A stretch of 64,000 bases of DNA from Paraburkholderia sp. C35. GTDB lineage: Bacteria > Pseudomonadota > Gammaproteobacteria > Burkholderiales > Burkholderiaceae. Positions within the stretch are counted from its first letter, which is position 1. Each line of letters opens with the position of its first letter. Location: assembly GCF_003121405.1 (NCBI RefSeq), contig NZ_QBUY01000046.1, positions 1 to 64,000 of the forward strand, in the 5' to 3' direction. This document shows positions 43,679 through 52,632 of this stretch, piece after piece. The translations under genes and the position numbers were made by a program. Under the pieces are notes generated by a model. That model saw only the letters and a program-made list of their open reading frames with translations. It did not search any database and had not been told where the DNA came from.

Positions 43679-45238
43679 CTAACTATCCCCGGACGGGTTC
43701 CCTGCCTCTTCGAAAACACATTCACCGACAGTTGGATCCGTCGTATCTTCACCAAAAATTCGCGCATACAGATCCTCGCCGTAACTCGTTTCGAGTGGCT
43801 CCCCGGGTGATACCCTGAACGTGCGCTCTCCTCCTTCGCGCCGTTCGGCCCGCAGGAACACGGCGCCCGACTTGACTGCGTCGTAAAGGCCGTGTGCAAA
43901 CTGGTACATATGGGTTACAAACAAAATTTTCACGCCTCCGTCCAGCAACGCACTCAAGATCTGACGGGCGACTTCAGAACCTTCGCGCTCGTTGGTCGCC
44001 GCAAAAGATTCGTTGAAGAAGAAAATCGAGTCGGGTGTGATGTGATCTGCAATCTCGTTCATCCGCACCAGCTCTTCGTCGAACTTGCCGCTGGTCATCG
44101 TCGTATCTTCCTCGCGGTTGTAATGGGTGAACTGGCCCACACATACATTGGCGCGAAACGTGGTTGCGCCGACCACCATGCCGGCCTGCATCATCATCTG
44201 TGCGAGTCCCACGCTGCGCAGGAACGTGGATTTTCCGCCCTCGTTCGCGCCGGTGATGATCACCAGATCTGCGTCATTTGCCTCAAGATCGTTTGGCACC
44301 ACACGGCCGTCGAGTCGTAAGGCAAGACATACATCATATAGATCTTTGAATGTATGCTGTCGCTCACCGAGCGGCGCGGGTTCGGGATAGCAATATATCT
44401 GGCCGTTCGCATCGAACACGGCAAGCAGGTTCAGGCATCCGATATAAAAAGCCAGTTCGGTACGCAACATCCTGAAAAAGCTCAGCACATGCTCGGCAGA
44501 CTGGGACACGGCATCAGCCGCAAGGTTGATCCCTCGGCCTTCAAGTTCGGAGAGCGCGTTCGCACCGGCCTCGTCGCGATCGGCAATATGGAACGTGAGA
44601 GACGGCGGCCGTCTTCCGAAAAGGCGCTTCAGGAGATTGCGGTCCTGCTCGCTGGGTTTGCGTAGCACATACTGGATGCCCTTGTTACCGTTGCCCAGTT
44701 GTGCGCTAATCAACGTACCATTGCGAAACCTCAACTCCCGCAGATGCTCGTCTAGCGTCTTGAAATATTCGTCCGACAGTTCCTGATGGATCATCGTAAA
44801 TAAACGTGTAAAGCCTTCCGAATGAAAGCGTCCCGACGTCTGATCCGCCACCGCTCGCAGTTTCACGAGTACGGCGATAAATGTTTCCATCAGTGAGCGG
44901 GCACCGCTCAATATCGCGGCGGGGTACCTGGTAAAGGTACTGAAGTAACTCTTCTTCTCGATCTCGATTGCCTCTACGGCGATGCCATACAGTGACCGTA
45001 CCGTCGTTGCATTGGCGACGCAATCGCGCAGGACATTCTGTCTGAAGAGAATCTGTGCGGGATCGTGAAGACTGCCCATGACGCCTTTTCGCACGACGTC
45101 AAACAGGAACGCATCACCCTGAGCCATTGTTGAGAACAGTGTTTTAAGCTCGAGGTCGGCGACCAGCGTGTCGGATCCCCATGGAAGCTCATCGGCGAGA
45201 TGGAAGTCCTGATCGGGATACATCAGATAGGCTTTCAT
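43679..45238 (-). CDS. MutS-like ATPase, second copy
   Basis: A 519-residue protein lacking the MutS mismatch-recognition domain but keeping the core/clamp-like helices and the ABC-type ATPase: Walker A ITGANEGGKSTFLRSVGLAQ, signature-region TMTSGKFDEELVRMNEIADH, and Walker B SIFFFNESFAATNEREGSEV. Such short MutS homologues are not mismatch-repair MutS; some bind branched DNA or RNA. It overlaps the preceding paralogue by 4 bases, so the two probably form a heterodimer. Fluoride-riboswitch-linked mutS genes have been reported before. Confidence 0.8.
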   Translation of the reverse strand: MKAYLMYPDQDFHLADELPWGSDTLVADLELKTLFSTMAQGDAFLFDVVRKGVMGSLHDPAQILFRQNVLRDCVANATTVRSLYGIAVEAIEIEKKSYFSTFTRYPAAILSGARSLMETFIAVLVKLRAVADQTSGRFHSEGFTRLFTMIHQELSDEYFKTLDEHLRELRFRNGTLISAQLGNGNKGIQYVLRKPSEQDRNLLKRLFGRRPPSLTFHIADRDEAGANALSELEGRGINLAADAVSQSAEHVLSFFRMLRTELAFYIGCLNLLAVFDANGQIYCYPEPAPLGERQHTFKDLYDVCLALRLDGRVVPNDLEANDADLVIITGANEGGKSTFLRSVGLAQMMMQAGMVVGATTFRANVCVGQFTHYNREEDTTMTSGKFDEELVRMNEIADHITPDSIFFFNESFAATNEREGSEVARQILSALLDGGVKILFVTHMYQFAHGLYDAVKSGAVFLRAERREGGERTFRVSPGEPLETSYGEDLYARIFGEDTTDPTVGECVFEEAGNPSGDS

Positions 45239-46773
45239 GCTCGAATCCTTTCTTTTAGTGGTTCATAGGTGAGTCCGTATTGCCTGGCCAGCGTCAGTGC
45301 GTAAGAACGACCATCCGCAGGCCGTCTGATGATCTTGAACGTACGTGACGCGAGGGCATCCGGCATCACCTCGCTCAGCATGCTGATCGTCGTCTCACCA
45401 AGCGTCGACAGCTCTTCAATAAATGTCACGTATACACAGAGCGCATCGAGGTTCATGATGCGCGTCATCACTTTCCGGCTTAGGAACAGCGCGTCTTTCA
45501 GGGAGGTCGAACTGAAAATCTCGTTCATGATGACGATGCTCCTGGGGCTTGCGTGTGCAAGAATCCCGTGAATCCGGAACAGATCGTCATGAAGCTTGCC
45601 GCGCATGTTCTTCATATCCTCCTGACGTTCAAAGTGGGTAAATACCCGATCGCAGAGATACAGCTTCGCCTCGCGTCCAGGCACAGCCCATCCCAGGGAC
45701 GCCAGGTAATGCAACTGGCCGAACGTCCGCGCAAAGGTTGTTTTACCTCCCTGGTTTGGCCCGGTTACGACGATGATCCGCTCGTCCCCTTCCAGGAAGA
45801 AGTCGTTGCACACGACTGTCTCGTTTTCGAGCCTGAGCTTTTCAGCGAGTGCGAGATCGAAGCCGTCGGTGCTGTGTATTGCTTTGGACGTTTCGCAGAC
45901 AACGGGGTAGCAAAAATAGAGGCCGGCTGAACGCAGCCGGGTGACATGTTCGAGGTAAGCGATCAGAAACTGGATCTCGCGGTCAAATCGGGCGATGACA
46001 GGATGCAGAAATCCGGCATGTGCGGAGCAATAGGCATCCAGTGGATTGAACACCTCGGGGTAGAGTTGCGCAACGAACTCGAGTACATGAGCCTCGACGT
46101 GATTCATTTCCGGATACTCGCGTATATCCACACTGCGGCTCTTCGCCGTTCCCTGTTTGAACTTCTCGAAGGTTTGCTGTACTTCGTCGCCATAGTCGGT
46201 CTCACCTGCATACCTGCGTACGGTGACGGCGCTGCCCTTGATCAGAACGCTGTAACGCACCTCACCAAGTTCCGCTCTGAGGCGCGTTTCGTCCGATCGC
46301 AACCGCTCAAATGCGGGGTCGAGAACATAAGCTTTCAGATAGTCCAGAAACGAGGTCATGCCCTGTGATTGCGGGACAGCCTTTTCAAGCTCACTCGCGA
46401 ACTCAGGAAGCGTTGCGCAATACCGCTGTACCGCATCGAGAAAGTAACGCTGCTTTTGCCACTTGTAGTACATCTTTTCGGAGGCTGCGAGTTCCACGCG
46501 CATCGCGCGCATCTGTTCCGCAAAACGCGAGACCGCATGAAGAATCTCACTTCTCTCGAGGTCGCGGCTCACGTCATGCCGATAGGCAATCGTCTGCACA
46601 CTCTCGAGCGGTACATAAAAATAGGGTTTCAGGTTGTAGTCGTCCCTTCCGCGAACCACGGCGTCAATGACCTGATCGAGGTTGAGATCGCCGAAGAAGT
46701 CAGGTTGCGTCGCGCGATCAACATCGGAGGCGAGTCGACCATCGTCAAACAGGATGCTCTCAAAGATCATCAT
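45235..46773 (-). CDS. MutS-like ATPase, first copy
   Basis: A 512-residue protein with the same plan as its neighbour: long helical N-terminal two-thirds, Walker A VTGPNQGGKTTFARTFGQLH, MRGKLHDDLFRIHGILAHAS, Walker B SIVIMNEIFSSTSLKDALFL. Differences (GPNQ versus GANE) suggest specialised subunits. It has no N-terminal mismatch-binding domain with the F-x-E motif. The ATG at 46773 has GGGAG upstream. It is the second gene after riboswitch 3. Confidence 0.8.
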   Translation of the reverse strand: MMIFESILFDDGRLASDVDRATQPDFFGDLNLDQVIDAVVRGRDDYNLKPYFYVPLESVQTIAYRHDVSRDLERSEILHAVSRFAEQMRAMRVELAASEKMYYKWQKQRYFLDAVQRYCATLPEFASELEKAVPQSQGMTSFLDYLKAYVLDPAFERLRSDETRLRAELGEVRYSVLIKGSAVTVRRYAGETDYGDEVQQTFEKFKQGTAKSRSVDIREYPEMNHVEAHVLEFVAQLYPEVFNPLDAYCSAHAGFLHPVIARFDREIQFLIAYLEHVTRLRSAGLYFCYPVVCETSKAIHSTDGFDLALAEKLRLENETVVCNDFFLEGDERIIVVTGPNQGGKTTFARTFGQLHYLASLGWAVPGREAKLYLCDRVFTHFERQEDMKNMRGKLHDDLFRIHGILAHASPRSIVIMNEIFSSTSLKDALFLSRKVMTRIMNLDALCVYVTFIEELSTLGETTISMLSEVMPDALASRTFKIIRRPADGRSYALTLARQYGLTYEPLKERIRA

Positions 46774-46782
46774 TGTTCTCCC

Positions 46783-47109
46783 TTAGCCATCGCATGTCAT
46801 ACAGACAACGGCTTGCACACCAGTCTGATCACTGGCAGCGACGAGCGCCTCGTGCTGGCGGCCGGGGCTAGGTGAATCGATCAGGTTCCTGATTACGTAC
46901 CGCGACGCCAAGGCGCATGCCACCGCCGCGACAACACAGATGAGTATCATCAGGTGCGAGGTGTCACGCATTGCGATGTAGCGGAACAGAAGTGCGAGCG
47001 GCCGGTCGACAAACCGGTTCATGGTCTCGATACGTGCCCGTTGCGCAGCAGCGTCGTGACGGGTTTCCCGACGCTGCCTGATAACGGACAACAGTTCGGC
47101 GCCCGTCAT
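46783..47109 (-). CDS. Small single-pass membrane protein, first gene after riboswitch 3
   Basis: A 108-residue protein from the ATG at 47109 behind a strong GGGAGGT. An N-terminal basic helical part (IRQRRETRHDAAAQRARIET) is followed by one membrane helix (HLMILICVVAAVACALASRY) and a short exported tail with a terminal cysteine pair (VVCMTCDG). No family is recognised. Its place before the two MutS-like genes suggests that it tethers them to the membrane, but that is inference. Confidence 0.6.
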   Translation of the reverse strand: MTGAELLSVIRQRRETRHDAAAQRARIETMNRFVDRPLALLFRYIAMRDTSHLMILICVVAAVACALASRYVIRNLIDSPSPGRQHEALVAASDQTGVQAVVCMTCDG

Positions 47110-47431
47110 TTGCGACCTCCCAGGATCGTGCGGCATAAGCGAACGCAACTGGTGCGTGCTGCTTCTGACGGCGCAAATGCGGAGCGAACGCGGGAGCCAT
47201 GGCTATGCGACGACGTCGCCATAGCGCGGAGAGCATGCGGTTCAGAGGTTTCCATTCCCGCGCAGTTCCATGTTGCCGCGGTATACAAACCGGACAAGCC
47301 GCCACCATAAGGTTCAGCTTTTAAGCGATTTGTTACCGCGGTTGGAAAACACTGGAAGGCAGCGCCGTCGCAGTTCGTGCGACGTGCACAGATGTGGCTG
47401 ATGGACGAGCCCACAGCGCCTGCTTCCAGGC

Positions 47432-47482
47432 CTGTAGGCATCATTAGCCCGAATGGGCGGTTAGGGAGAATGCCATCTCCAT
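47432..47482 (-). promoter_or_regulatory. Fluoride riboswitch 3
   Basis: Minus strand: GGAGATGGCATTCTCC, CTAACCGCCC, ATTC, GGGCTAATGATGCCTAC. Downstream, GCCTACAG can pair with CTGTGGGC around an inner GCCT/AGGC stem, a competing hairpin. It leads the operon 47109-41993 (membrane protein, two MutS-like, cfa, membrane protein). Confidence 0.9.
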
Positions 47483-47493
47483 CAGTCGTTTTT

Positions 47494-47522
47494 ATTCTAT
47501 CTTCGCTTCGCCGGCTTCACAA
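47494..47522 (-). promoter_or_regulatory. Promoter of riboswitch 3 operon
   Basis: TTGTGA and TAGAAT, 17 bases apart on the minus strand. The box GATAGAATAAAA recurs before riboswitch 4, which suggests duplication of the promoter-riboswitch unit. Confidence 0.6.
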
Positions 47523-47776
47523 CCGCCAGATGCAACTATGGAGTGCGCAAGTTTCAGACCCGCTGCCTGGTCATGCGCGTGTTGAGCTCGAAACGACGGA
47601 GTTGCCGAGGGGCGAAGCAGGTGGTGGGTTACGCGGTCCCGCGATTAGCCTGAGCAGTGGACACTGTGGCTATGACGTCACGCACGACCAGCCAACGAAC
47701 GACATCCGTGCGTTGGTAGTCGTCCCGAAGACGGAAAATCATGCCGTCGCCATCATTCGTCGCGGGCTTTTCGGAA

Positions 47777-48162
47777 AAGCCGGTATGGATTGGCGAACTT
47801 GCCTAAACTCGAGCGCCCATCGATCTCTACCCTGCTCTTCCGCTGGGGCGCTTGCGGCCAATGTGGTCGCTCAATGCCTTGTGGGTGTCGCGGTCGCATT
47901 TTTCGGGCGATCGCACCCACTGTCGGGCGAATGGCGACTCGTTGTCGTAACGGGACTCATGGGCGGATTTTCGACCTCCTCGACTTTTTCTGCCGAAGGT
48001 GTCGGAGACATCCATCACGGTAAATTAGCGTGAACGCTCGGGGAGAGAGTCATCCATCTTTGAGCGTCGATTGTCGTGACGGTCCTTGGCTTTGCAACGG
48101 TCGGGTTGATCGCAAGCATGGCGCCCATTCGCCAAGCGATCGACGCGGGCAGTGCTACTTGA
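47777..48162 (+). pseudogene. crcB: Broken second crcB
   Basis: The frame reads ALAANVVAQCLVGVAVAFFG, EWRLVVVTGLMGGFSTSSTF and SAEGVGDIHHGKLA, then TGA (48031-48033) where the intact copy has tryptophan (GKLAWAAGE). It resumes TLGERVIHL, then a second TGA, then ASIVVTVLGFATVGLI, to a final stop at 48160-48162. The N-terminal part is in another frame (LYPALPLG near 47830). Two nonsense changes and at least one frameshift make this a dead paralogue of 41536-41928. Confidence 0.8.
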
Positions 48163-48172
48163 GCCAGTCTGT

Positions 48173-48201
48173 TTGCGTTCAATCCCTGCGCCCGATAGAA
48201 T
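48173..48201 (+). promoter_or_regulatory. Promoter of riboswitch 4
   Basis: TTGCGT and TAGAAT are separated by 17 bases just downstream of the broken crcB. Confidence 0.6.
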
Positions 48202-48207
48202 AAAAGG

Positions 48208-48262
48208 AAGGAGATGGCATTCCTCCTCACAACCGCCCTATCGGCTGATGATGCCTACGTCC
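48208..48262 (+). promoter_or_regulatory. Fluoride riboswitch 4
   Basis: Plus strand: GGAGATGGCATTCCTCC, TCACAACCGCC, CTAT, CGGCTGATGATGCCTAC. A following CTAC-G-TCCC/GGGA-T-GTAG hairpin overlaps the 3' end. It leads 48400-50848. The open reading frame that starts inside it is not a gene start. Confidence 0.9.
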
Positions 48263-48399
48263 CCGGATGGGATGTAGCGTCATGCGCAGTTGTCTCTCGC
48301 ATCCGGTATCTCTTTGCATGTTTGATCCGGACCGCGTCATGCACTTTCTATTGCAGCCCCCTCACCACCGTCCACTCAGGCGAGTGCGCGTGCGACCAT

Positions 48400-49416
48400 A
48401 TGGAAGGCAGCACCCACACGGAGTCGCCCGTGACGCCCGCCGTCGTTGAATGGGCGACCGAGGCGCTCACAGCTGTGACGATGCTTGTCTGCGTTTTTCG
48501 TGCTGACCTACACACAGAGGCATCGACCCGCAACCCTCTCGCTCTTACCAGCGCGGTCCTTTCCGGAGCGTTTGTCACCTCAGCCGCACTCGAATACCTG
48601 CTGATGCATGCGTCTCGCGAACGGTGCGCACCCTGGACCTCCTTCAGCGCGGCATTGTTCATCCAGATCGTCGGCGCGGCGTGGCTCAGACCGTCCATTC
48701 TGACGTCTACGCGGATCCTGGTCCCGCCATCGTTGCTGGCGAGTTGGTCGCTGCCCGGTCACTCAACGGCGATGTCAACCAGGACGGGCCGGATATATGC
48801 GCTCGGAACATGGCTCGTGACGGGTTGTTTTGCCGGGCTGCTCACAACAGCGTTTCTGTATATGTCGTCGGTGCCTGTCGGGATGACGCGGGCTTCGTTT
48901 TTTCTGCTTCTCGTCACACAGGCCATTGCGCTTGCCTGCTCGTGTCTGCGCAGACGCCCGCGAAGACGCGGAATCGAGCGGACGCTTCGCCTTGTCGCCG
49001 GACTGCTGCTCACCACGTTTGGCACTTTCCGTGTCGGCAATGCCCTTGGTGTCGTGTGGTGTCCACAACCCGCCGCGGTTCTGGTCCTGCTGGCCGCGTG
49101 GATCCTGCTCAGCGGCTGGCTCATCGCAACAGCACGTGGCGGTGAGTCGAAGTGGCCGCTGAACGCAAGTTCAATCGCCCCGCGGCAAGCAACCGTCGTG
49201 CTGCCATATTCCCGACCCACAGTGAACGCCCGGATATTGACAATAGCCGTCGAAACTGTGATCTGGACAGTCATCGTCGCTACCTGGCTGCATGTTGTCG
49301 GGATGCGATCAGCCGACACGAACGAATGGCGGGCCGGCGTGCTGCTCTTCGCGGGATATGCCGGAACGCTCGTCCATAGCGTACTTCTCGATATTCGCCT
49401 TCCGGCTGACGGCTAG
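48400..49416 (+). CDS. Polytopic membrane protein of unknown function
   Basis: A 338-residue protein with about eight hydrophobic segments (for example ALTAVTMLVCVFRADL, LSGAFVTSAALEYLLM, WLVTGCFAGLLTTAFLYM, LLLVTQAIALACSCLR, ILTIAVETVIWTVIVATWL). I chose the ATG at 48400 because the open frame upstream runs through riboswitch 4. No strong ribosome site is seen. It has no recognisable transporter signature. It is the first gene after the riboswitch and is followed by a CNNM/CorC-type protein on the same strand. Confidence 0.55.
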   Translation: MEGSTHTESPVTPAVVEWATEALTAVTMLVCVFRADLHTEASTRNPLALTSAVLSGAFVTSAALEYLLMHASRERCAPWTSFSAALFIQIVGAAWLRPSILTSTRILVPPSLLASWSLPGHSTAMSTRTGRIYALGTWLVTGCFAGLLTTAFLYMSSVPVGMTRASFFLLLVTQAIALACSCLRRRPRRRGIERTLRLVAGLLLTTFGTFRVGNALGVVWCPQPAAVLVLLAAWILLSGWLIATARGGESKWPLNASSIAPRQATVVLPYSRPTVNARILTIAVETVIWTVIVATWLHVVGMRSADTNEWRAGVLLFAGYAGTLVHSVLLDIRLPADG

Positions 49417-49492
49417 GTTGCAGCGTCCGGTCGCGCGTCGCGAGAGTCGTATCGCGTGCAGGTTTCAGGGATAAAGACAGAGGAACAACGAA

Positions 49493-50848
49493 ATGCTTGC
49501 GCTTCAAATACTGCTGTTCGCTTTTTTCGTTGGCCTGACCGCATTTTTCAATCTGGCAGAGATGGCGCTCGTCGCCGCCCGTCCTACGAAACTTGATGCA
49601 ATGTCCTCGAAACGTCGCACGAATGCCAGGCTTGCCATCGAGCTCAGAGAGGACCCGGGTTCGTTCCTTTCCGCGGTTCAGTGTGGCATCACGGCGACCA
49701 GCATTCTGGCAGGCACTTACTGCGTGAATGGATTTATTGCTTCAGTCACGTCAATACTGCAATCCATGCCCTTTGTCGCACCCTATGCGTCGGGCGTGGG
49801 AGCGGTGATTGCAATTGTCCTTGCGACCTATCTGACACTCGTTTTTGGCGAACTTGCCCCCAAGCGCATAGCCCTTTCCGCGCCGGAAACCTGGGCGTCG
49901 CTTATCGCGACGCCACTTCGATGGACGATGAATCTGGTTCGTCCTTTCATTCTGCTCCTCGGTCTGTCCAACGATATGCTGCTGCGCATCCTGCATGTCC
50001 AGGTCCGCTCAGACGACAGCACTAGCGGAGATGAAATCCGCAGCGTGATACTGAGCGCTCTGCGTTCTGGAACGATACTGGACTCAGAGCGCAGCATGCT
50101 CGAAAGCATCCTGCAGCTACGTGTACGAACCGCACGCACAATCATGACACCAAGGCGCCTGCTCGAATGGGTTGATGGTGCGATGCCCGAAAGTGAAGTC
50201 CGTCAGAGGATTGCCGATTCCCCCTGCTCGAAGCTCATTGTTACTCGCGAACACGACGTTGATCGTCCAGTCGGGGTTGCCGCGAAAAAAGAGATTCTGA
50301 AAGCGTTGATGTCGACCGGCCGGCTCGACCTGGAGGCTTTATGTCAGCCCCCGGTCTTTGTTGCCGAGAACTCGCCAATTCTGGGTCTGCTCGCATCGCT
50401 CAAGCGGGCCAGAGCCCAGATGCTCGTCGTTGTTGATGAGTTTGGGACGGTCGTGGGTATCGTCACGCTGACGGACGTGCTTGAGGCTGTCGCCGGCGAT
50501 GTCCCCGAGCCCGCGCGGCACCGCGGCGGAGGCTTGCAATTCACGAAGCAACCCGATGGAACTTTCCTCGTGCAAGGACAGTTGCCCGCCGACGATCTCT
50601 CTGAGTACCTTGGCATCCAATATCCCGCCACGCCGACCTACAAGACAGTTGCAGGGCTGGTACTGAGTCATCTCAGGCGCCTGCCTGTGACGGGAGATAA
50701 GCTCATGCTCGACGGATGGACAATCGAAGTTGTCGAGGTCGACGCAAGGAGCATTCTGCAGGTCCGCCTCGCTCCGCCAGAAGTTGCGCCGAAGCCGTCG
50801 GAAGTGAAGGGTGGACATCACGCGCGCGTCTCAGATAGACACATCTAG
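49493..50848 (+). CDS. CNNM/CorC-type membrane transporter (DUF21-CBS-CorC_HlyC)
   Basis: A 451-residue protein. A DUF21/CNNM membrane domain (about 1-190: ILLFAFFVGLTAFFNLAEMA, TLVFGELAPKRIALSAPE), a CBS pair (about 205-335: TARTIMTPRRLLEWVD ... MLVVVDEFGTVVGIVTLTDV) and a C-terminal CorC_HlyC domain appear in the family's normal order. Relatives move magnesium or sodium ions. AGAGGA precedes the ATG. It is in the riboswitch-4 transcription unit. Magnesium handling is a sensible partner to fluoride stress, because MgF complexes inhibit enzymes. Confidence 0.85.
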   Translation: MLALQILLFAFFVGLTAFFNLAEMALVAARPTKLDAMSSKRRTNARLAIELREDPGSFLSAVQCGITATSILAGTYCVNGFIASVTSILQSMPFVAPYASGVGAVIAIVLATYLTLVFGELAPKRIALSAPETWASLIATPLRWTMNLVRPFILLLGLSNDMLLRILHVQVRSDDSTSGDEIRSVILSALRSGTILDSERSMLESILQLRVRTARTIMTPRRLLEWVDGAMPESEVRQRIADSPCSKLIVTREHDVDRPVGVAAKKEILKALMSTGRLDLEALCQPPVFVAENSPILGLLASLKRARAQMLVVVDEFGTVVGIVTLTDVLEAVAGDVPEPARHRGGGLQFTKQPDGTFLVQGQLPADDLSEYLGIQYPATPTYKTVAGLVLSHLRRLPVTGDKLMLDGWTIEVVEVDARSILQVRLAPPEVAPKPSEVKGGHHARVSDRHI

Positions 50849-50927
50849 GCCAACCAGGACACTGACGCAGCGTTCATCGCACCAGATTCCTGAGCGCACG
50901 GGAGTGATCTCTGTCAGGAGCTTATCT

Positions 50928-52121
50928 TTATTCCGTTTCAAGTTTTCGACGCACAATCATAAAGACCAGGATCGCCGCAGCCTGCACAAGCAGGCAAAAC
51001 ACGACCGTTGCTACGATCGATCTGTCGTACAGCCATCCGATAGCTGCGCTTCCGGCAAACCAGCAGACGCCATAGAGCGCCGTGAATGCCCCAAACGCAG
51101 AAGCCCGGCGCCCTGCAGCTATCATTGGCGCGACGGCCGCAGGAATGATGGACTCGTGAACGCCCATTCCCAGTCCCCATAGCGCGACACCCAGGAGTGC
51201 CGCGACGAAATGGTTGACAAGAAATACAAGGGGCGCAAATAGCGCGCTCATGCATGTCAAGCCAATCAAAACCACGAAACCGTATCGGTCGAACAGACGA
51301 CCCATCAGCAGCGAGCCACCACCACTCACCGCCATCGCAACCGCGTAGAAGATGGGAATCCATTCGGAACCCAGCACACCTTCGCGCGCCCAATGAAATG
51401 CGATGATCGGATAGTCCGCAAATCCGGCGGCTACAAGTCCAGCGCCGACAACATAAAGCCAAAACACCGATGGAAAGCGCTGAGTCGCGTGCGAGCTACG
51501 CTTGTCCGCAGTCTTCATCTCTTCTGGCGTTGGATACAGCAGACGGGCAAGGAAAACGAACAGCAGATTGAGCGCGGCAGGTACGGCGAGCACCGCAAAC
51601 GCGACGTGATAACTTCCTCTCTGGGCGAGCACGGCCGCAACTACAAGTGGCCCGACCATTGCGCCGAACTGGTCAAACGCCTCGTGAATGCCAAAAACCC
51701 AGCCATATCCCCCGATATGCTGAGCGGCGTTAGCCAGCATGACGTCCCGGGGCGGATTTCGAATGGCCTTGCCTACGCGCTCCGCAATTACCAGCAAGGC
51801 CGCGCTGCGCCAGTCATGAGTCAACGCAAGGGCAGGTACGGAAGCCATCTGCACGATGTAGCCAACGATAGTAATCGGCCAGAAACGGCGTGAAAAGTCA
51901 GCGACAGCGCCCGACACCGCACGCAGTCCGTATCCGAGCAACTCTCCCAGCCCCATGACCACACCGATGATGGTCGCAGAAGCGCCCCCGGTCGACAGAT
52001 AGGGGCCGAGCACGCCACGCGCACCTTCGTAGGTACAGTCCGCGAAAAAACTCAGGATTCCGACCAGTAGCACGAATCGCATCGCCGGCCGGGCACGTGG
52101 AGCATTCCGTTCCTGAATCAT
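50928..52121 (-). CDS. MFS transporter
   Basis: A 397-residue protein from the ATG at 52121 (MIQERNAPRARPAMRFVLLV), with GGAG upstream. About twelve membrane helices are visible. Between helices 2 and 3 the MFS loop is altered (LGYGLRAVSGAVADFSRRFW). The substrate is unknown. A longer frame to 52238 lacks membrane or protein-like text. It is the last gene of the CLC-F operon and is convergent with the CNNM gene. A role in fluoride stress is inferred from the operon only. Confidence 0.8.
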   Translation of the reverse strand: MIQERNAPRARPAMRFVLLVGILSFFADCTYEGARGVLGPYLSTGGASATIIGVVMGLGELLGYGLRAVSGAVADFSRRFWPITIVGYIVQMASVPALALTHDWRSAALLVIAERVGKAIRNPPRDVMLANAAQHIGGYGWVFGIHEAFDQFGAMVGPLVVAAVLAQRGSYHVAFAVLAVPAALNLLFVFLARLLYPTPEEMKTADKRSSHATQRFPSVFWLYVVGAGLVAAGFADYPIIAFHWAREGVLGSEWIPIFYAVAMAVSGGGSLLMGRLFDRYGFVVLIGLTCMSALFAPLVFLVNHFVAALLGVALWGLGMGVHESIIPAAVAPMIAAGRRASAFGAFTALYGVCWFAGSAAIGWLYDRSIVATVVFCLLVQAAAILVFMIVRRKLETE

Positions 52122-52170
52122 AGTGGTCTCCGGTGATGGTGCCGCCTGAACCCGCCACGATAGTCGGCGG

Positions 52171-52554
52171 TCAGGCGCACAGCAGATCGGCGTGCAGTTC
52201 AACGTGCAGCAACACCTGCCATGCTCTCGGGCAATCACGCGCTATCGATATGATCTTGGGAAGCTCACCGTCGTCGTATCCGAGATAGCTGTGGGTGCGG
52301 GCAAACTCAATTGCAACGGCTGCGTCACGCCTGATCCAGCGAGCAATCAGCAGCGTCGTGAAGGCGCCAAACGTTGCAAAGGCGACGGAGGACCTGGGAG
52401 ACTGATTCAGGATCCCTGTGCACGAGAGGATCCATGCGAGCGCGCTGGCAACAAGAACGGATATCGACATCAGCTTCGTCTGTCCACGCAGCCTGAGCGA
52501 CCGGTGCTTGATTGTCGCTTCCCGGCGTGACCCGGTCGACTCATGCTTCGTCAT
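52171..52554 (-). CDS. Small membrane protein, paralogue of 41993-42334
   Basis: A 127-residue protein from the ATG at 52554 with GGAG upstream. It has a basic N-terminus, two hydrophobic helices (MSISVLVASALAWILSCTG; FATFGAFTTLLIARWI) and a tail ending CPRAWQVLLHVELHADL. The second-helix text FGAFTTLLIARW matches FGAVTTVLASEW in the other copy. Found in the middle of the CLC-F operon. Function unknown. Confidence 0.65.
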   Translation of the reverse strand: MTKHESTGSRREATIKHRSLRLRGQTKLMSISVLVASALAWILSCTGILNQSPRSSVAFATFGAFTTLLIARWIRRDAAVAIEFARTHSYLGYDDGELPKIISIARDCPRAWQVLLHVELHADLLCA

Positions 52555-52632
52555 CGTTGTCTCCTCGCTCGTCGACACCACAACTACGGGTGCCGACGGC
52601 CGTGTCTTTATGCTTTTTTTATGGGCTTTCGT

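Noticed and set aside
48214..48399. Open frame upstream of the polytopic membrane protein as part of its coding region
   Set aside because: It runs through the conserved bases of fluoride riboswitch 4, whose sequence explains the conservation. The gene must start later.
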